Shown here: one piece after another, positions 8,181 through 15,441 of the stretch
Position numbering within the stretch: the first letter of the stretch is position 1
Layout of the letters: every line of letters starts with the position of its first letter
From: Ruegeria arenilitoris
Lineage (GTDB): Bacteria; Pseudomonadota; Alphaproteobacteria; Rhodobacterales; Rhodobacteraceae
NCBI RefSeq assembly: GCF_042675705.1
Contig: NZ_JBHTJJ010000003.1
Reading direction: 5' to 3' (one strand)
DNA: 64,000 nucleotides
The notes under the pieces: model-generated
The model's input: the letters and a program-made list of their open reading frames with translations, nothing else
The model's database searches: none
What the model was told of the DNA's origin: nothing
Translations under genes and position numbers: made by a program

Positions 8181-8801
8181 ATGGCACAGATTGAATCACT
8201 CTTCGTTACCCGTCTCTACCGCGCCGCTCTGTCTGAGTTCGATCCAAGGATCGATCCGGAGGAGCTGGAGAACTCGTGTCTTGTCATCGCTGAGGATGAC
8301 GAGGCCGGGCAGGAGTGGTGCGAAAAGAACGGCTATCCGGGTTACACCAGCTATGCCTCGTTGACTGATCTGCCCTGGCGGTTCCCGATCTTTCAGGACT
8401 TGGTGAAGACTTTGGATCAGCACGTGGCTGCATTCGCAAAAGACCTTGAGTTTGATCTCGATGACCGGGAATTGAAGCTGGAGGATCTTTGGATCAACAT
8501 CCTGCCCGAGGGTGGAATGCATGCCAGCCACATCCATCCGCACAGTGTGATTTCTGGAACGACCTATGTGTCAATGCCGGAAGGCGCCAGCGCGTTGAAG
8601 CTGGAGGACCCCCGCTCAGGCCGCATGATGGCCGCGCCGGTGCGCCGCAAGGGCGCCCGACGCGAATTGCAGCCCTTCATTTATATGAAGCCGAAGGTCG
8701 GCGACGTTCTGCTGTGGGAAAGCTGGCTGCGCCACGAGGTGCCGATGAACATGGCCGAGGACGAGCGGATTTCGGTAAGTTTTAACTACAAGTGGGAGTG
8801 A
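8181..8801 (+). CDS. 2OG-Fe(II) oxygenase family protein (TIGR02466 type)
   Basis: 206 residues of the conserved uncharacterised oxygenase family TIGR02466. Metal and cofactor candidates are His117, His119 and His121 in HIHPHSVISGTTYVSMPEGAS, His185 in WLRHEVPMN and Arg197 in ERISVSFNYKW, the usual C-terminal 2-oxoglutarate-binding position. Such enzymes hydroxylate protein or small-molecule substrates using 2-oxoglutarate and O2; the target here is unknown. Two known ribosomal-protein hydroxylases are also 2OG oxygenases, so its place inside a ribosomal cluster is suggestive, but TIGR02466 is a different family and this is only an inference. Confidence 0.8.
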   Translation: MAQIESLFVTRLYRAALSEFDPRIDPEELENSCLVIAEDDEAGQEWCEKNGYPGYTSYASLTDLPWRFPIFQDLVKTLDQHVAAFAKDLEFDLDDRELKLEDLWINILPEGGMHASHIHPHSVISGTTYVSMPEGASALKLEDPRSGRMMAAPVRRKGARRELQPFIYMKPKVGDVLLWESWLRHEVPMNMAEDERISVSFNYKWE

Positions 8802-8822
8802 GCCTTGCACCGCAAAGCGGCA

Positions 8823-8841
8823 ATCGCTCTTTTCGAGCGAT
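8823..8841 (+). terminator. Hairpin after the 2OG oxygenase gene
   Basis: Perfect 7-bp stem atcgctc/gagcgat (8823-8829, 8835-8841) 22 bases after the stop codon. No T run follows, so it may be a Rho-dependent or processing site rather than an intrinsic terminator. Confidence 0.35.
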
Positions 8842-8943
8842 CAAGCGGCAAACGGACGGCGTGCATTTTAGGAACCATTTATTACACAGATTGTCTTAGA
8901 ACACATAATACAGTGAATACGCTACCGAAGGACACTTCAACCG

Positions 8944-9405
8944 ATGCCACGATGGTTTCTTGCAGGACTTGTCGTCTCAGTTTTACTGCTTTCAGCTGTA
9001 TTTGCTAAGTTCTATGGCGTTAGCGTAACAGCGTCGTTGTGGGAGCCAGGTGGGTCAGACAACGGCGGTTGTAGATCAAACGCTCCGATCAACGTGACAT
9101 TAAAAAACTTTAGTTTCAGACGTGTTGCGCGGGCCGAAATCAGTCTTGAGGTGTGGGTTGATGGCCGGGCGAAAAGTGTACTTATCGATCCCCCAGAAAG
9201 AAATTTTGATCTAATCGCGCCCCCATTTTCCATTCGCTCAATGTGTTTCTCCGATTCTCTTTTTGATTGGGATGATGAGAATGAGCGCGGGGACAATTCG
9301 GCAATATCAATCATAACCAATGCAAACCGTTTCATGGCTTCATATGCGAAATTTCGGGAAAACGCTCAAATCAACGTGATGCTTGAAAGCGTCACATTCA
9401 GATAG
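8944..9405 (+). CDS. Hypothetical exported or membrane-anchored protein
   Basis: 153 residues, no family recognised. The N-terminus MPRWFLAGLVVSVLLLSAVFA is a signal peptide or membrane anchor; the remainder is predicted extracytoplasmic, with two Cys (GGCRSNAP and RSMCFSD) that could form a disulphide. The gene is AT-rich compared with its neighbours, as are its upstream 100 bases, where CATAAT (8904-8909) could be a -10 element. GAAGGA at 8926-8931 is a possible but distant ribosome site. The reading frame is uncertain as a gene but long for such composition. Confidence 0.5.
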   Translation: MPRWFLAGLVVSVLLLSAVFAKFYGVSVTASLWEPGGSDNGGCRSNAPINVTLKNFSFRRVARAEISLEVWVDGRAKSVLIDPPERNFDLIAPPFSIRSMCFSDSLFDWDDENERGDNSAISIITNANRFMASYAKFRENAQINVMLESVTFR

Positions 9406-9452
9406 CAGTCATGTGATGGAGCAAAACACGAGATTGCCTCTCAATCTTCCCC

Positions 9453-9481
9453 TTGCCACCCACCCACCAAACCCTTATACG
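9453..9481 (+). promoter_or_regulatory. Putative promoter of the rpmC block
   Basis: TTGCCA (9453-9458), 17-base C-rich spacer, TATACG (9476-9481), followed by GC-rich gcgac. It copies the layout before rpsJ, rplB and rplO and predicts a leader of about 110 nt. Confidence 0.65.
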
Positions 9482-9537
9482 GCGACATCCTGCGGTCTCC
9501 CGGCGTTGTCGGGCGATTCGCATGTCTATCATTCATC

Positions 9538-9577
9538 CACCAGGTCCAAGGTGACCCGTGTACGGGGCCTTCTGGTG
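9538..9577 (+). promoter_or_regulatory. rpmC leader hairpin
   Basis: CACCAG (9538-9543) pairs with CTGGTG (9572-9577), and inner gtcc (9544-9547) can pair with gggcc-side bases (9565-9568). A short TTTT follows 22 bases before the rpmC ATG. It may be an attenuator or autoregulatory leader; function unproven. Confidence 0.35.
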
Positions 9578-9598
9578 TTTTGAGCAAAGGAAAAGGCG

Positions 9599-9805
9599 AT
9601 GAACGCCCAAGAACTGCGTGAAAAGACCCCGGACCAGCTCCGCGAGGAACTGGCCAACCTGAAGAAAGAAAGCTTCAACCTGCGCTTTCAACAGGCCACC
9701 GGTCAGCTGGAAAACACTGCTGGTATCAAAGCGGCCCGCCGCAATGCTGCCCGCGTCAAAACCATTCTGAACGAAAAGGCCGCTGCCGCGGCATCCGAGG
9801 AGTAA
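9599..9805 (+). CDS. rpmC: 50S ribosomal protein L29
   Basis: 68 residues with MNAQELREKTPDQLREELANLKKESFNLRF in two helices, an ATGQL loop and the basic helix KAARRNAARVKTIL, as in L29. It sits near the tunnel exit beside L23. AAAGGAAAAGG precedes the start. It is first in the third ribosomal block after the NTF2/oxygenase interruption. Confidence 0.97.
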   Translation: MNAQELREKTPDQLREELANLKKESFNLRFQQATGQLENTAGIKAARRNAARVKTILNEKAAAAASEE

Positions 9806-9809
9806 TCAG

Positions 9810-10040
9810 ATGCCCAAGCGTATCCTGCAAGGCACCGTGACCAGCGACGCCAACGAACAGACCGTCACCGTTCTGGTCGAGCGCCGTTTCAAGCACCCTC
9901 TGCTGCAGAAAACCGTTCGTAAGTCCAAGAAATACCGGGCTCACGACGAAAAGAACGCCTTCAAGGTCGGTGACACCGTACGCATCATCGAATGCGCGCC
10001 GAAATCGAAGACGAAACGTTGGGAGGTTCTGGAGGCCTAA
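9810..10040 (+). CDS. rpsQ: 30S ribosomal protein S17
   Basis: 76 residues starting MPKRILQGTVTSDANEQTVTVLVERRF, with HPLLQKTVRKSKKYRAHDE and FKVGDTVRIIECAPKSKTKRW, diagnostic of S17, an OB-fold 16S rRNA binder. GGAG at 9799-9802 serves as ribosome site. A short GGAGGC-ctaa-GCCTCC hairpin (10031-10046) spans its stop codon. Confidence 0.98.
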   Translation: MPKRILQGTVTSDANEQTVTVLVERRFKHPLLQKTVRKSKKYRAHDEKNAFKVGDTVRIIECAPKSKTKRWEVLEA

Positions 10041-10116
10041 GCCTCCGGGACTTTTCCATTTGTCGAAACCCTGGGGGATCTAACAAGACCAGCCCCCACA
10101 GGTCGGGAGAAACCAC

Positions 10117-10485
10117 ATGATCCAGATGCAGACCAATCTGGATGTCGCTGACAACTCCGGCGCCCGCCGAGTTCAGTGCATCAAGGTCCTGGGTGGTTCC
10201 AAGCGTAAATACGCCTCCGTTGGCGACATCATTGTCGTCTCGGTGAAGGAAGCCATCCCGCGCGGCCGCGTGAAGAAAGGTGACGTCCGCAAGGCCGTCG
10301 TCGTACGCACCGCCAAAGAAGTCCGTCGCGAAGACGGCACCGCGATCCGCTTCGATCGCAACGCCGCCGTCATCCTGAACAACAACAACGAACCCGTCGG
10401 TACCCGTATCTTCGGCCCCGTTGTTCGTGAACTGCGCGCGAAGAACTTCATGAAGATCATCTCGCTGGCTCCGGAGGTGCTGTAA
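10117..10485 (+). CDS. rplN: 50S ribosomal protein L14
   Basis: 122 residues, the full family length, starting MIQMQTNLDVADNSGARRVQCIKVLGGS and with VVRTAKEVRREDGTAIRFDRNAAVILNN. L14 forms part of the inter-subunit bridge. CGGGAG at 10103-10108 precedes the ATG. The 76-base gap after rpsQ corresponds to the S10/spc junction of E. coli. Confidence 0.98.
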   Translation: MIQMQTNLDVADNSGARRVQCIKVLGGSKRKYASVGDIIVVSVKEAIPRGRVKKGDVRKAVVVRTAKEVRREDGTAIRFDRNAAVILNNNNEPVGTRIFGPVVRELRAKNFMKIISLAPEVL

Positions 10486-10487
10486 TC

Positions 10488-10799
10488 ATGGCTGCTAAAC
10501 TCCGCAAAGGCGACAAGGTCGTCGTGCTGGCCGGCAAGGACAAGGGCAAAGAGGGGACTATCACCTCGGTCGACCCCAAAGCCGGCAAAGCTGTCGTTGA
10601 TGGCGTGAACATCGCCATCCGCCACACCCGCCAGTCGCAAACGTCGCAAGGTGGCCGCCTGCCCAAGGCTCTGCCGATCGACCTGTCGAACCTGGCCCTG
10701 CTGGACAAGAACGGCAAGGCAACCCGCGTCGGCTTCCGCATGGAAGGTGACAAGAAGGTTCGTTACGCCAAGACCACGGGGGACGTGATCGATGCTTGA
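10488..10799 (+). CDS. rplX: 50S ribosomal protein L24
   Basis: 103 residues with the KOW motif KLRKGDKVVVLAGKDKGKEG at the N-terminus, GVNIAIRHTRQ and the C-terminal ATRVGFRMEGDKKVRYAK. L24 starts 50S assembly. Its last bases overlap the rplE start by 8 bases, implying coupled translation. Confidence 0.97.
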   Translation: MAAKLRKGDKVVVLAGKDKGKEGTITSVDPKAGKAVVDGVNIAIRHTRQSQTSQGGRLPKALPIDLSNLALLDKNGKATRVGFRMEGDKKVRYAKTTGDVIDA

Positions 10800-11352
10800 T
10801 GCTGCAACCTACACCCCGCGTCTGAAAGCTCAGTACGCTGAAACCATCCGTGCCGCTCTGAAAGAAGAGTTTGGCTACAAGAACGATATGCAGATCCCCA
10901 AGCTGGAGAAGATCGTTCTGAACATCGGCTGTGGTGCCGAGGCGGTGAAGGACTCGAAGAAGGCGAAAGCTGCGGTCGAAGATCTGACGGCGATTGCCGG
11001 TCAGAAGGCCGTTTCGACCAAGGCGAAGAAGTCAATCGCGGGTTTCCGCGTCCGTGAAGACATGCCGCTGGGCGCCAAGGTGACCCTGCGCGGAGACCGG
11101 ATGTACGAATTCCTGGACCGTCTGATCACCATCGCGATGCCTCGCGTACGTGACTTCCGCGGTGTGAAACCGTCCTTCGATGGCCGTGGCAACTTTGCCA
11201 TGGGCATGAAAGAGCACATCGTGTTCCCGGAAATCGACTTCGACAAGGTCGACGAGGTCTGGGGCATGGACATCGTAATTGCCACCACAGCGAAAACCGA
11301 CGCTGAAGCAAAGGCACTGTTGAAAGCTTTCAACATGCCGTTCAACGCGTAA
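10792..11352 (+). CDS. rplE: 50S ribosomal protein L5
   Basis: 186 residues with IPKLEKIVLNIGCGAEAVKDSKK, AIAGQKAVSTKAKKSIAGFRVREDMPLGAKVTLRG-type core and PEIDFDKVDEVWGMDI. L5 binds 5S rRNA in the central protuberance. The ATG at 10792 lies inside the end of rplX. Confidence 0.97.
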   Translation: MLDAATYTPRLKAQYAETIRAALKEEFGYKNDMQIPKLEKIVLNIGCGAEAVKDSKKAKAAVEDLTAIAGQKAVSTKAKKSIAGFRVREDMPLGAKVTLRGDRMYEFLDRLITIAMPRVRDFRGVKPSFDGRGNFAMGMKEHIVFPEIDFDKVDEVWGMDIVIATTAKTDAEAKALLKAFNMPFNA

Positions 11353-11371
11353 GCGCCGGGAGGATTGAGAC

Positions 11372-11677
11372 ATGGCTAAAAAAGCAATGATCGAACGCGA
11401 GAAGAAGCGCGCACGCCTGGTGGCACAGTATGCCGAAAAGCGTGCGGCTCTGAAAGAGATCGCGAATGACGAGAGCAAGCCGATGGAAGAGCGTTTCAAA
11501 GCGCGTCTGAAACTGGCGAAACTGCCGCGCAACAGCTCGGCTACCCGTCTGCACAACCGTTGTCAGCTGACCGGTCGTCCCCACGCTTACTACCGTAAGC
11601 TGAAGGTCAGCCGTATCGCGCTGCGCGAGCTGGGTTCTGCTGGTCAGATCCCCGGCATGGTGAAATCGAGCTGGTAA
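11372..11677 (+). CDS. rpsN: 30S ribosomal protein S14
   Basis: 101 residues, the long zinc-free (C-minus) form of S14: no CxxC pairs, but the RCQLTGRPHAYYRKLKVSRIALRELGSAGQIPGMVKSSW end is typical. GGGAGG at 11357-11362 is the ribosome site. The family in alphaproteobacteria is of this length. Confidence 0.97.
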   Translation: MAKKAMIEREKKRARLVAQYAEKRAALKEIANDESKPMEERFKARLKLAKLPRNSSATRLHNRCQLTGRPHAYYRKLKVSRIALRELGSAGQIPGMVKSSW

Positions 11678-11690
11678 GGGAGAGACAGAT

Positions 11691-12083
11691 ATGAACGATC
11701 CTATCGGCGATATGCTCACCCGCATCCGCAACGCGCAAATGCGCGGCAAGTCCACCGTGATCACTCCGGCGTCGAAACTGCGCGCCTGGGTGCTGGACGT
11801 GCTGGCGGACGAAGGCTATATCCGCGGCTATGAAAAGACGACCGGTGAAAACGGTCATCCGGCTCTGGAAATCAGCCTGAAATACTACGAAGGCACCCCT
11901 GTCATTCGCGAACTGAAGCGGGTCTCGAAGCCCGGCCGTCGCGTATACATGGGCGTCAATGACATCCCGCAGGTTCGTCAGGGCCTGGGCGTGTCGATTG
12001 TCAGCACTCCGAAAGGTGTGATGTCGGACGCAAACGCTCGCTCCAACAACGTTGGTGGCGAAGTGCTCTGCACCGTCTTCTAA
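11691..12083 (+). CDS. rpsH: 30S ribosomal protein S8
   Basis: 130 residues starting MNDPIGDMLTRIRNAQM and ending with GVSIVSTPKGVMSDANAR..GGEVLCTVF, as in S8. S8 is a central 16S rRNA binder; in E. coli it represses the spc operon by binding rplE mRNA. A GGGAGA site precedes it. Confidence 0.98.
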   Translation: MNDPIGDMLTRIRNAQMRGKSTVITPASKLRAWVLDVLADEGYIRGYEKTTGENGHPALEISLKYYEGTPVIRELKRVSKPGRRVYMGVNDIPQVRQGLGVSIVSTPKGVMSDANARSNNVGGEVLCTVF

Positions 12084-12094
12084 GGAGGTCTGCA

Positions 12095-12628
12095 ATGTCT
12101 CGTATTGGTAAGAAACCGGTCGAGCTGCCCAGCGGCGTTACCGCCTCTGTGTCGGGTCAGACCATCGAAGTCAAAGGTCCGAAAGGCACCCGCAGCTTCA
12201 CCGCAACCGACGACGTCACCCTGACGGTCGAAGACAACGTGGTCAAAATCGACCCGCGTGGTTCGTCCAAGCGTGCGCGTCAGCAGTGGGGCATGAGCCG
12301 CACCATGGTCGCCAACCTGGTGACCGGTGTGACCGAAGGCTTCAAGAAGGAACTGGAAATCCAGGGTGTGGGTTACCGCGCTCAGATGCAGGGCAACACC
12401 CTGAAGCTGAACCTGGGCTACAGCCACGATGTTGATTTCGTTGCTCCGGAAGGTGTCACCATCACCGCGCCGAAGCAGACCGAGATCGTTGTGGAAGGCA
12501 TTGACCAGCAGCTGGTGGGCGAAACCGCGGCGAAAATCCGCGAGTGGCGCCGTCCCGAGCCTTACAAAGGCAAAGGTATCCGCTACAAGGGCGAGTTCAT
12601 CTTCCGCAAGGAAGGCAAGAAGAAGTAA
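12095..12628 (+). CDS. rplF: 50S ribosomal protein L6
   Basis: 177 residues starting MSRIGKKPVELPSGV, with two L6 repeats and the signature RRPEPYKGKGIRYKGEFI at the end. L6 is near the factor-binding site. AAGGAGG at 12082-12088 gives a strong ribosome site. Confidence 0.98.
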   Translation: MSRIGKKPVELPSGVTASVSGQTIEVKGPKGTRSFTATDDVTLTVEDNVVKIDPRGSSKRARQQWGMSRTMVANLVTGVTEGFKKELEIQGVGYRAQMQGNTLKLNLGYSHDVDFVAPEGVTITAPKQTEIVVEGIDQQLVGETAAKIREWRRPEPYKGKGIRYKGEFIFRKEGKKK

Positions 12629-12639
12629 GGACGAACACA

Positions 12640-12999
12640 ATGGCAAACAGCAAAAGAACCCTGTTTCTGAAGCGCCGCCTGCGCGTTCGGAACAAACTTC
12701 GCAAGGTCAACGCGGGTCGTCCGCGTCTGTCCGTACACCGTTCGAACAAGAACATCTCCGTTCAGCTGATCGACGACGTACGTGGCGTGACCCTGGCCTC
12801 GGCCTCGACCCTGGAAAAGGATCTGGGTGTTGTTGGCAAGAACAACGTCGAAGCGGCCACCAAAGTGGGCGCAGCCATCGCCGAGCGGGCCAAGAAGGCC
12901 GGCGTCGAAGAGGCTTATTTCGATCGTGGTGGCTTCCTGTTCCACGGCAAGGTGAAGGCAGTTGCCGACGCCGCGCGTGAAGGCGGCCTGAAAATCTAA
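12640..12999 (+). CDS. rplR: 50S ribosomal protein L18
   Basis: 119 residues starting MANSKRTLFLKRRLRVRNKLRKV, with RPRLSVHRSNKNISVQLIDD and the YFDRGGFLFHGKVKAVADAAREGGLKI end. L18 binds 5S rRNA. The longer frame from 12544 is rejected because the family N-terminus is at 12640. A 114-base gap before rpsE holds a GGGCGG/CCGCCC hairpin (13007-13026). Confidence 0.97.
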   Translation: MANSKRTLFLKRRLRVRNKLRKVNAGRPRLSVHRSNKNISVQLIDDVRGVTLASASTLEKDLGVVGKNNVEAATKVGAAIAERAKKAGVEEAYFDRGGFLFHGKVKAVADAAREGGLKI

Positions 13000-13113
13000 G
13001 ACCTGTGGGCGGGTTTCGATCCGCCCCGATGATCCGGGGGCCTCGGCGTCAGTCGAGGCTCACTTGGATTGAAGAAAACGGCGCCAAGCGCCACATGAGA
13101 AAAGGGATGCCAA

Positions 13114-13677
13114 ATGGCAGAACGTGAAAACCGTCGGGGCCGTGGCCGCGACCGTGAAGAAGCGCCGGAATTTGCCGATCGTCTGGTCGCAATCAACCGC
13201 GTGTCGAAAACCGTAAAAGGTGGTAAGCGCTTTGGCTTCGCCGCTCTGGTGGTTGTTGGCGATCAGAAAGGCCGCGTGGGCTTTGGCAAAGGTAAAGCGA
13301 AAGAAGTACCTGAAGCCATCCGCAAGGCGACAGAGCAAGCCAAGCGTCAGATGATCCGCGTGCAACTGCGCGAAGGTCGGACCCTGCACCACGACATCGA
13401 GGGCCGTCACGGCGCCGGTAAAGTGGTCATGCGCACCGCACCGGAAGGTACCGGTATCATCGCCGGTGGTCCGATGCGTGCCGTGTTCGAAATGCTGGGC
13501 GTGAAGGACGTTGTGTCCAAATCGCTGGGCTCGCAGAACCCGTACAACATGATCCGCGCCACCATCGACGGCCTGAAGAAAGAACAGAGCCCGCGTTCGG
13601 TTGCCGCGCGTCGTGGTAAGAAGGTCGCCGATATCCTGCCCAAGCGGGATGAAGCACCGGCTGAAGCCGAAGCGTAA
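13114..13677 (+). CDS. rpsE: 30S ribosomal protein S5
   Basis: 187 residues. A basic N-terminal tail (RENRRGRGRDREE) precedes the S5 RNA-binding domain RLVAINRVSKTVKGGKRFGF..VVVGDQKGRVGFGKGKAKEV and the C-terminal domain with MRTAPEGTGIIAGGP. The tail ends AEAEA. S5 affects decoding accuracy. Three rather than zero overlapping bases with rplR suggest some independent control. Confidence 0.97.
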   Translation: MAERENRRGRGRDREEAPEFADRLVAINRVSKTVKGGKRFGFAALVVVGDQKGRVGFGKGKAKEVPEAIRKATEQAKRQMIRVQLREGRTLHHDIEGRHGAGKVVMRTAPEGTGIIAGGPMRAVFEMLGVKDVVSKSLGSQNPYNMIRATIDGLKKEQSPRSVAARRGKKVADILPKRDEAPAEAEA

Positions 13678-13689
13678 GGAGAGCGAGCA

Positions 13690-13878
13690 ATGGCAAAAAC
13701 CATCGTCGTCAAGCAGATCGGTTCCCCGATCCGTCGCCCCGCCGAACAGCGCGCAACCCTGATCGGTCTGGGCCTGAACAAGATGCACAAGACCCGCGAA
13801 TTGGAAGACACTCCGTCGATCCGCGGCATGGTCAACAAGATCCCGCATCTGGTTGAGATCATCGAAGAGCGCGGCTGA
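13690..13878 (+). CDS. rpmD: 50S ribosomal protein L30
   Basis: 62 residues starting MAKTIVVKQIGSPIRRPAEQRATLIGLGLNKMHKTRELEDTPSIRGM in outline, matching short bacterial L30. GGAG precedes the start. It ends the third ribosomal block; rplO, normally next, is 2.6 kb away. Confidence 0.97.
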   Translation: MAKTIVVKQIGSPIRRPAEQRATLIGLGLNKMHKTRELEDTPSIRGMVNKIPHLVEIIEERG

Positions 13879-13901
13879 GCGCCAAATTCGAAAGCCTAAT
13901 G

Positions 13902-13937
13902 AACGCCTCCGATCTGATCGGGGGCGTTTTCTTTTTT
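13902..13937 (+). terminator. Intrinsic terminator after rpmD
   Basis: A 12-bp stem aacgcctccgat/atcgggggcgtt (13902-13913, 13917-13928, one T-G pair) followed by ttttcttttttt-like T-rich sequence. It separates the spc block from the arsR insertion. Confidence 0.9.
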
Positions 13938-14057
13938 AGCCGTCGCCTGCGCGGAATGTCGGAAGACCGCCTTTTGCGGTGAACTAGGCCAAAGCCTGGC
14001 CAGGAACTCGCAGATAGACACCTTTTTGCCCTCTGTCGTGACCATAAAATTAAAACC

Positions 14058-14071
14058 TAGCCAAACGGCTA
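14058..14071. promoter_or_regulatory. ArsR-type operator O1
   Basis: TAGCC-aaac-GGCTA palindrome, extended to ctagcc..ggctaac. The same half sites recur 48 bases downstream over the arsR start. It lies upstream of the -35 candidate at 14080. Confidence 0.6.
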
Positions 14072-14079
14072 ACTTTGTC

Positions 14080-14106
14080 TTGACGCGGGTGGTGCGTTGA
14101 AATACT
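14080..14106 (+). promoter_or_regulatory. Putative arsR promoter
   Basis: TTGACG (14080-14085) and a weak -10 (AATACT 14101-14106, or TACTTA 14103-14108). Transcription would begin at or a few bases before the ATG at 14114, which fits the lack of a ribosome site. The interval is framed by the two operator palindromes. Confidence 0.45.
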
Positions 14107-14121
14107 TAGCCTTATGGCTAA
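14106..14121. promoter_or_regulatory. ArsR-type operator O2 covering the start codon
   Basis: TTAGCC-ttat-GGCTAA perfect palindrome; the ATG (14114) lies in its second half. Repressor bound here would block promoter clearance. Confidence 0.6.
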
Positions 14122-14449
14122 CAAACTCGATACATTTTTTTCTGCGCTGGCCGATCCGACCCGGCGTGCCGTGATCGAACGGCTGATCACTGGCCCAGCG
14201 GCCGTGTCAGAACTGCACGAAGCGCACGACATGGCGCTGCCATCGTTTCTGAAGCATCTCGGCAAGCTGGAATCCGCTGGAATGATCCGTTCGGAGAAGA
14301 TCGGTCGGGTTCGCATGTTGCATATCGAAGCCGCCCCGATCGCCGAGGCGGAAGGTTGGTTGAAACAACAACGTCACCTCTGGGAAGGCCGGCTGGATCG
14401 CCTGTCCGCACTTGCCGAGCAACTAGAAAAGGAATCCGATGATGGCTGA
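14114..14449 (+). CDS. ArsR/SmtB-family transcriptional regulator
   Basis: 111 residues with a winged-helix domain: LADPTRRAVIERLITGPAAVSELHEAHDMALPSFLKHLGKLESAGMIRSEKIGRVR in outline, the recognition helix being around SFLKHLGKLE. No cysteine metal-site motif (such as CVC) is present, so it probably is not a metal sensor; the branch paired with SRPBCC proteins usually lacks one. It overlaps the next gene by 11 bases. Autoregulation is inferred from TTAGCC-N4-GGCTAA sites at 14058 and 14106. No Shine-Dalgarno sequence is visible upstream, so the mRNA may be leaderless. Confidence 0.88.
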   Translation: MANKLDTFFSALADPTRRAVIERLITGPAAVSELHEAHDMALPSFLKHLGKLESAGMIRSEKIGRVRMLHIEAAPIAEAEGWLKQQRHLWEGRLDRLSALAEQLEKESDDG

Positions 14450-14897
14450 TTACGAAACTTTGATCCTGGAACGCGAGATTGCCTGCGCTCCCGACCGGCT
14501 GTTTCAGGTGTTGACCGACCGGGAATTGCGCCAGAAATGGGCCGCACCGGACGATGAAAGCGTAGTTTTGATCGATGTTTTCGACTGTCGGCCCGGGGGC
14601 CGTGAGGAAACGCGATGTGGACCGAAAGAAGCGCCCGAGTTCAATACGACCAGCCTGTTCCACGTAGTATCTCCGGAGTTTCTTTCATTGACCGAAACAC
14701 TGGTCATTCAAGGAGAGTTGGTCTCGGTCTCGCTGTGCGGCCACGAAATCATGCCGAATGGCCAAGGCAGTACGCTGCGCGTCACGTTGCAGATCACAAG
14801 CCTGGCCGGGCCAGAACTGTTTCAGGACTACAAAGGTGGCTGGTCTGCTGCTTTGGACAACCTGTCCCGGCTTGCGGCCAGTAGCGGTCACTCTTGA
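14439..14897 (+). CDS. SRPBCC (AHSA1-type) domain protein
   Basis: 152 residues of the START/Bet v1-like hydrophobic-pocket superfamily: N-terminal LEREIACAPDRLFQVLTDRELRQKWAAPD and C-terminal GWSAALDNLSRLAAS are the usual ends of the activator-of-Hsp90-ATPase-1-like family. Ligand unknown. A second ATG at 14442 is equally possible. It overlaps arsR, and ArsR-SRPBCC pairs are a widespread arrangement in which the regulator controls the pocket protein, so the two form one transcription unit here. Confidence 0.85.
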   Translation: MMADYETLILEREIACAPDRLFQVLTDRELRQKWAAPDDESVVLIDVFDCRPGGREETRCGPKEAPEFNTTSLFHVVSPEFLSLTETLVIQGELVSVSLCGHEIMPNGQGSTLRVTLQITSLAGPELFQDYKGGWSAALDNLSRLAASSGHS

Positions 14898-15047
14898 TTT
14901 GTGCCGCCATGCCAAAAACGCATAGCGGCCAGTCCAAAACCATCGTTGTTAGCGGTAACTGAAGTGCCTATCTCAGCCCTGTCCAAGACAAGAACCAAGT
15001 AAGTGACATCGGGGAATACGCCCCGACATTCGAAAGGAAATGAGATA

Positions 15048-15263
15048 ATGGCACACACAGCGACCCTGACACATGGCGGCTTCAACCTGACCGCCCGTAT
15101 CGCAAACCTGATCGAGCGCGTGAAAGAAAACCGCGCCCGGGCCAGCGAGTACACCCGCACGTATACCGAGTTGCAGAGTCTGACAGATCGTGAACTGGAC
15201 GACATCGGTGTTCGCCGCTGCGATATAAAGGACATCGCTCGGGACCACGTTTATTGTTCGTGA
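15048..15263 (+). CDS. Small DUF1127 protein
   Basis: 71 residues. The C-terminal half YTRTYTELQSLTDRELDDIGVRRCDIKDIARDHVY is the DUF1127 (YjiS-like) motif rich in Arg and Asp. Some members in Rhodobacter bind RNA and affect small-RNA turnover. The N-terminal half is amphipathic (IANLIERVKENRARASE). AAAGGAAATGAGATA precedes the ATG; the in-frame ATG at 15003 is rejected. A hairpin follows, so it is probably a monocistronic small gene. Confidence 0.85.
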   Translation: MAHTATLTHGGFNLTARIANLIERVKENRARASEYTRTYTELQSLTDRELDDIGVRRCDIKDIARDHVYCS

Positions 15264-15284
15264 CCTTACCGACAACCTGACCAA

Positions 15285-15308
15285 GAGACGCCTGAGGGCG
15301 TCTCCTTT
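15285..15308 (+). terminator. Hairpin terminator after the DUF1127 gene
   Basis: Perfect 8-bp stem gagacgcc/ggcgtctc with loop tgag (15285-15304), then a short ctttga. Confidence 0.7.
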
Positions 15309-15441
15309 GATTCCGGGGTGCTCTTGGCACAGTCGACCGGAATTTCGCCCCAACCGTTGCGACCTAGCGGGAAATGGGCCAAATACGCGATAGGGCACCT
15401 GTCGGCGCCGTAACCAGGAACAACACGAAGGGCCGGAGCCG

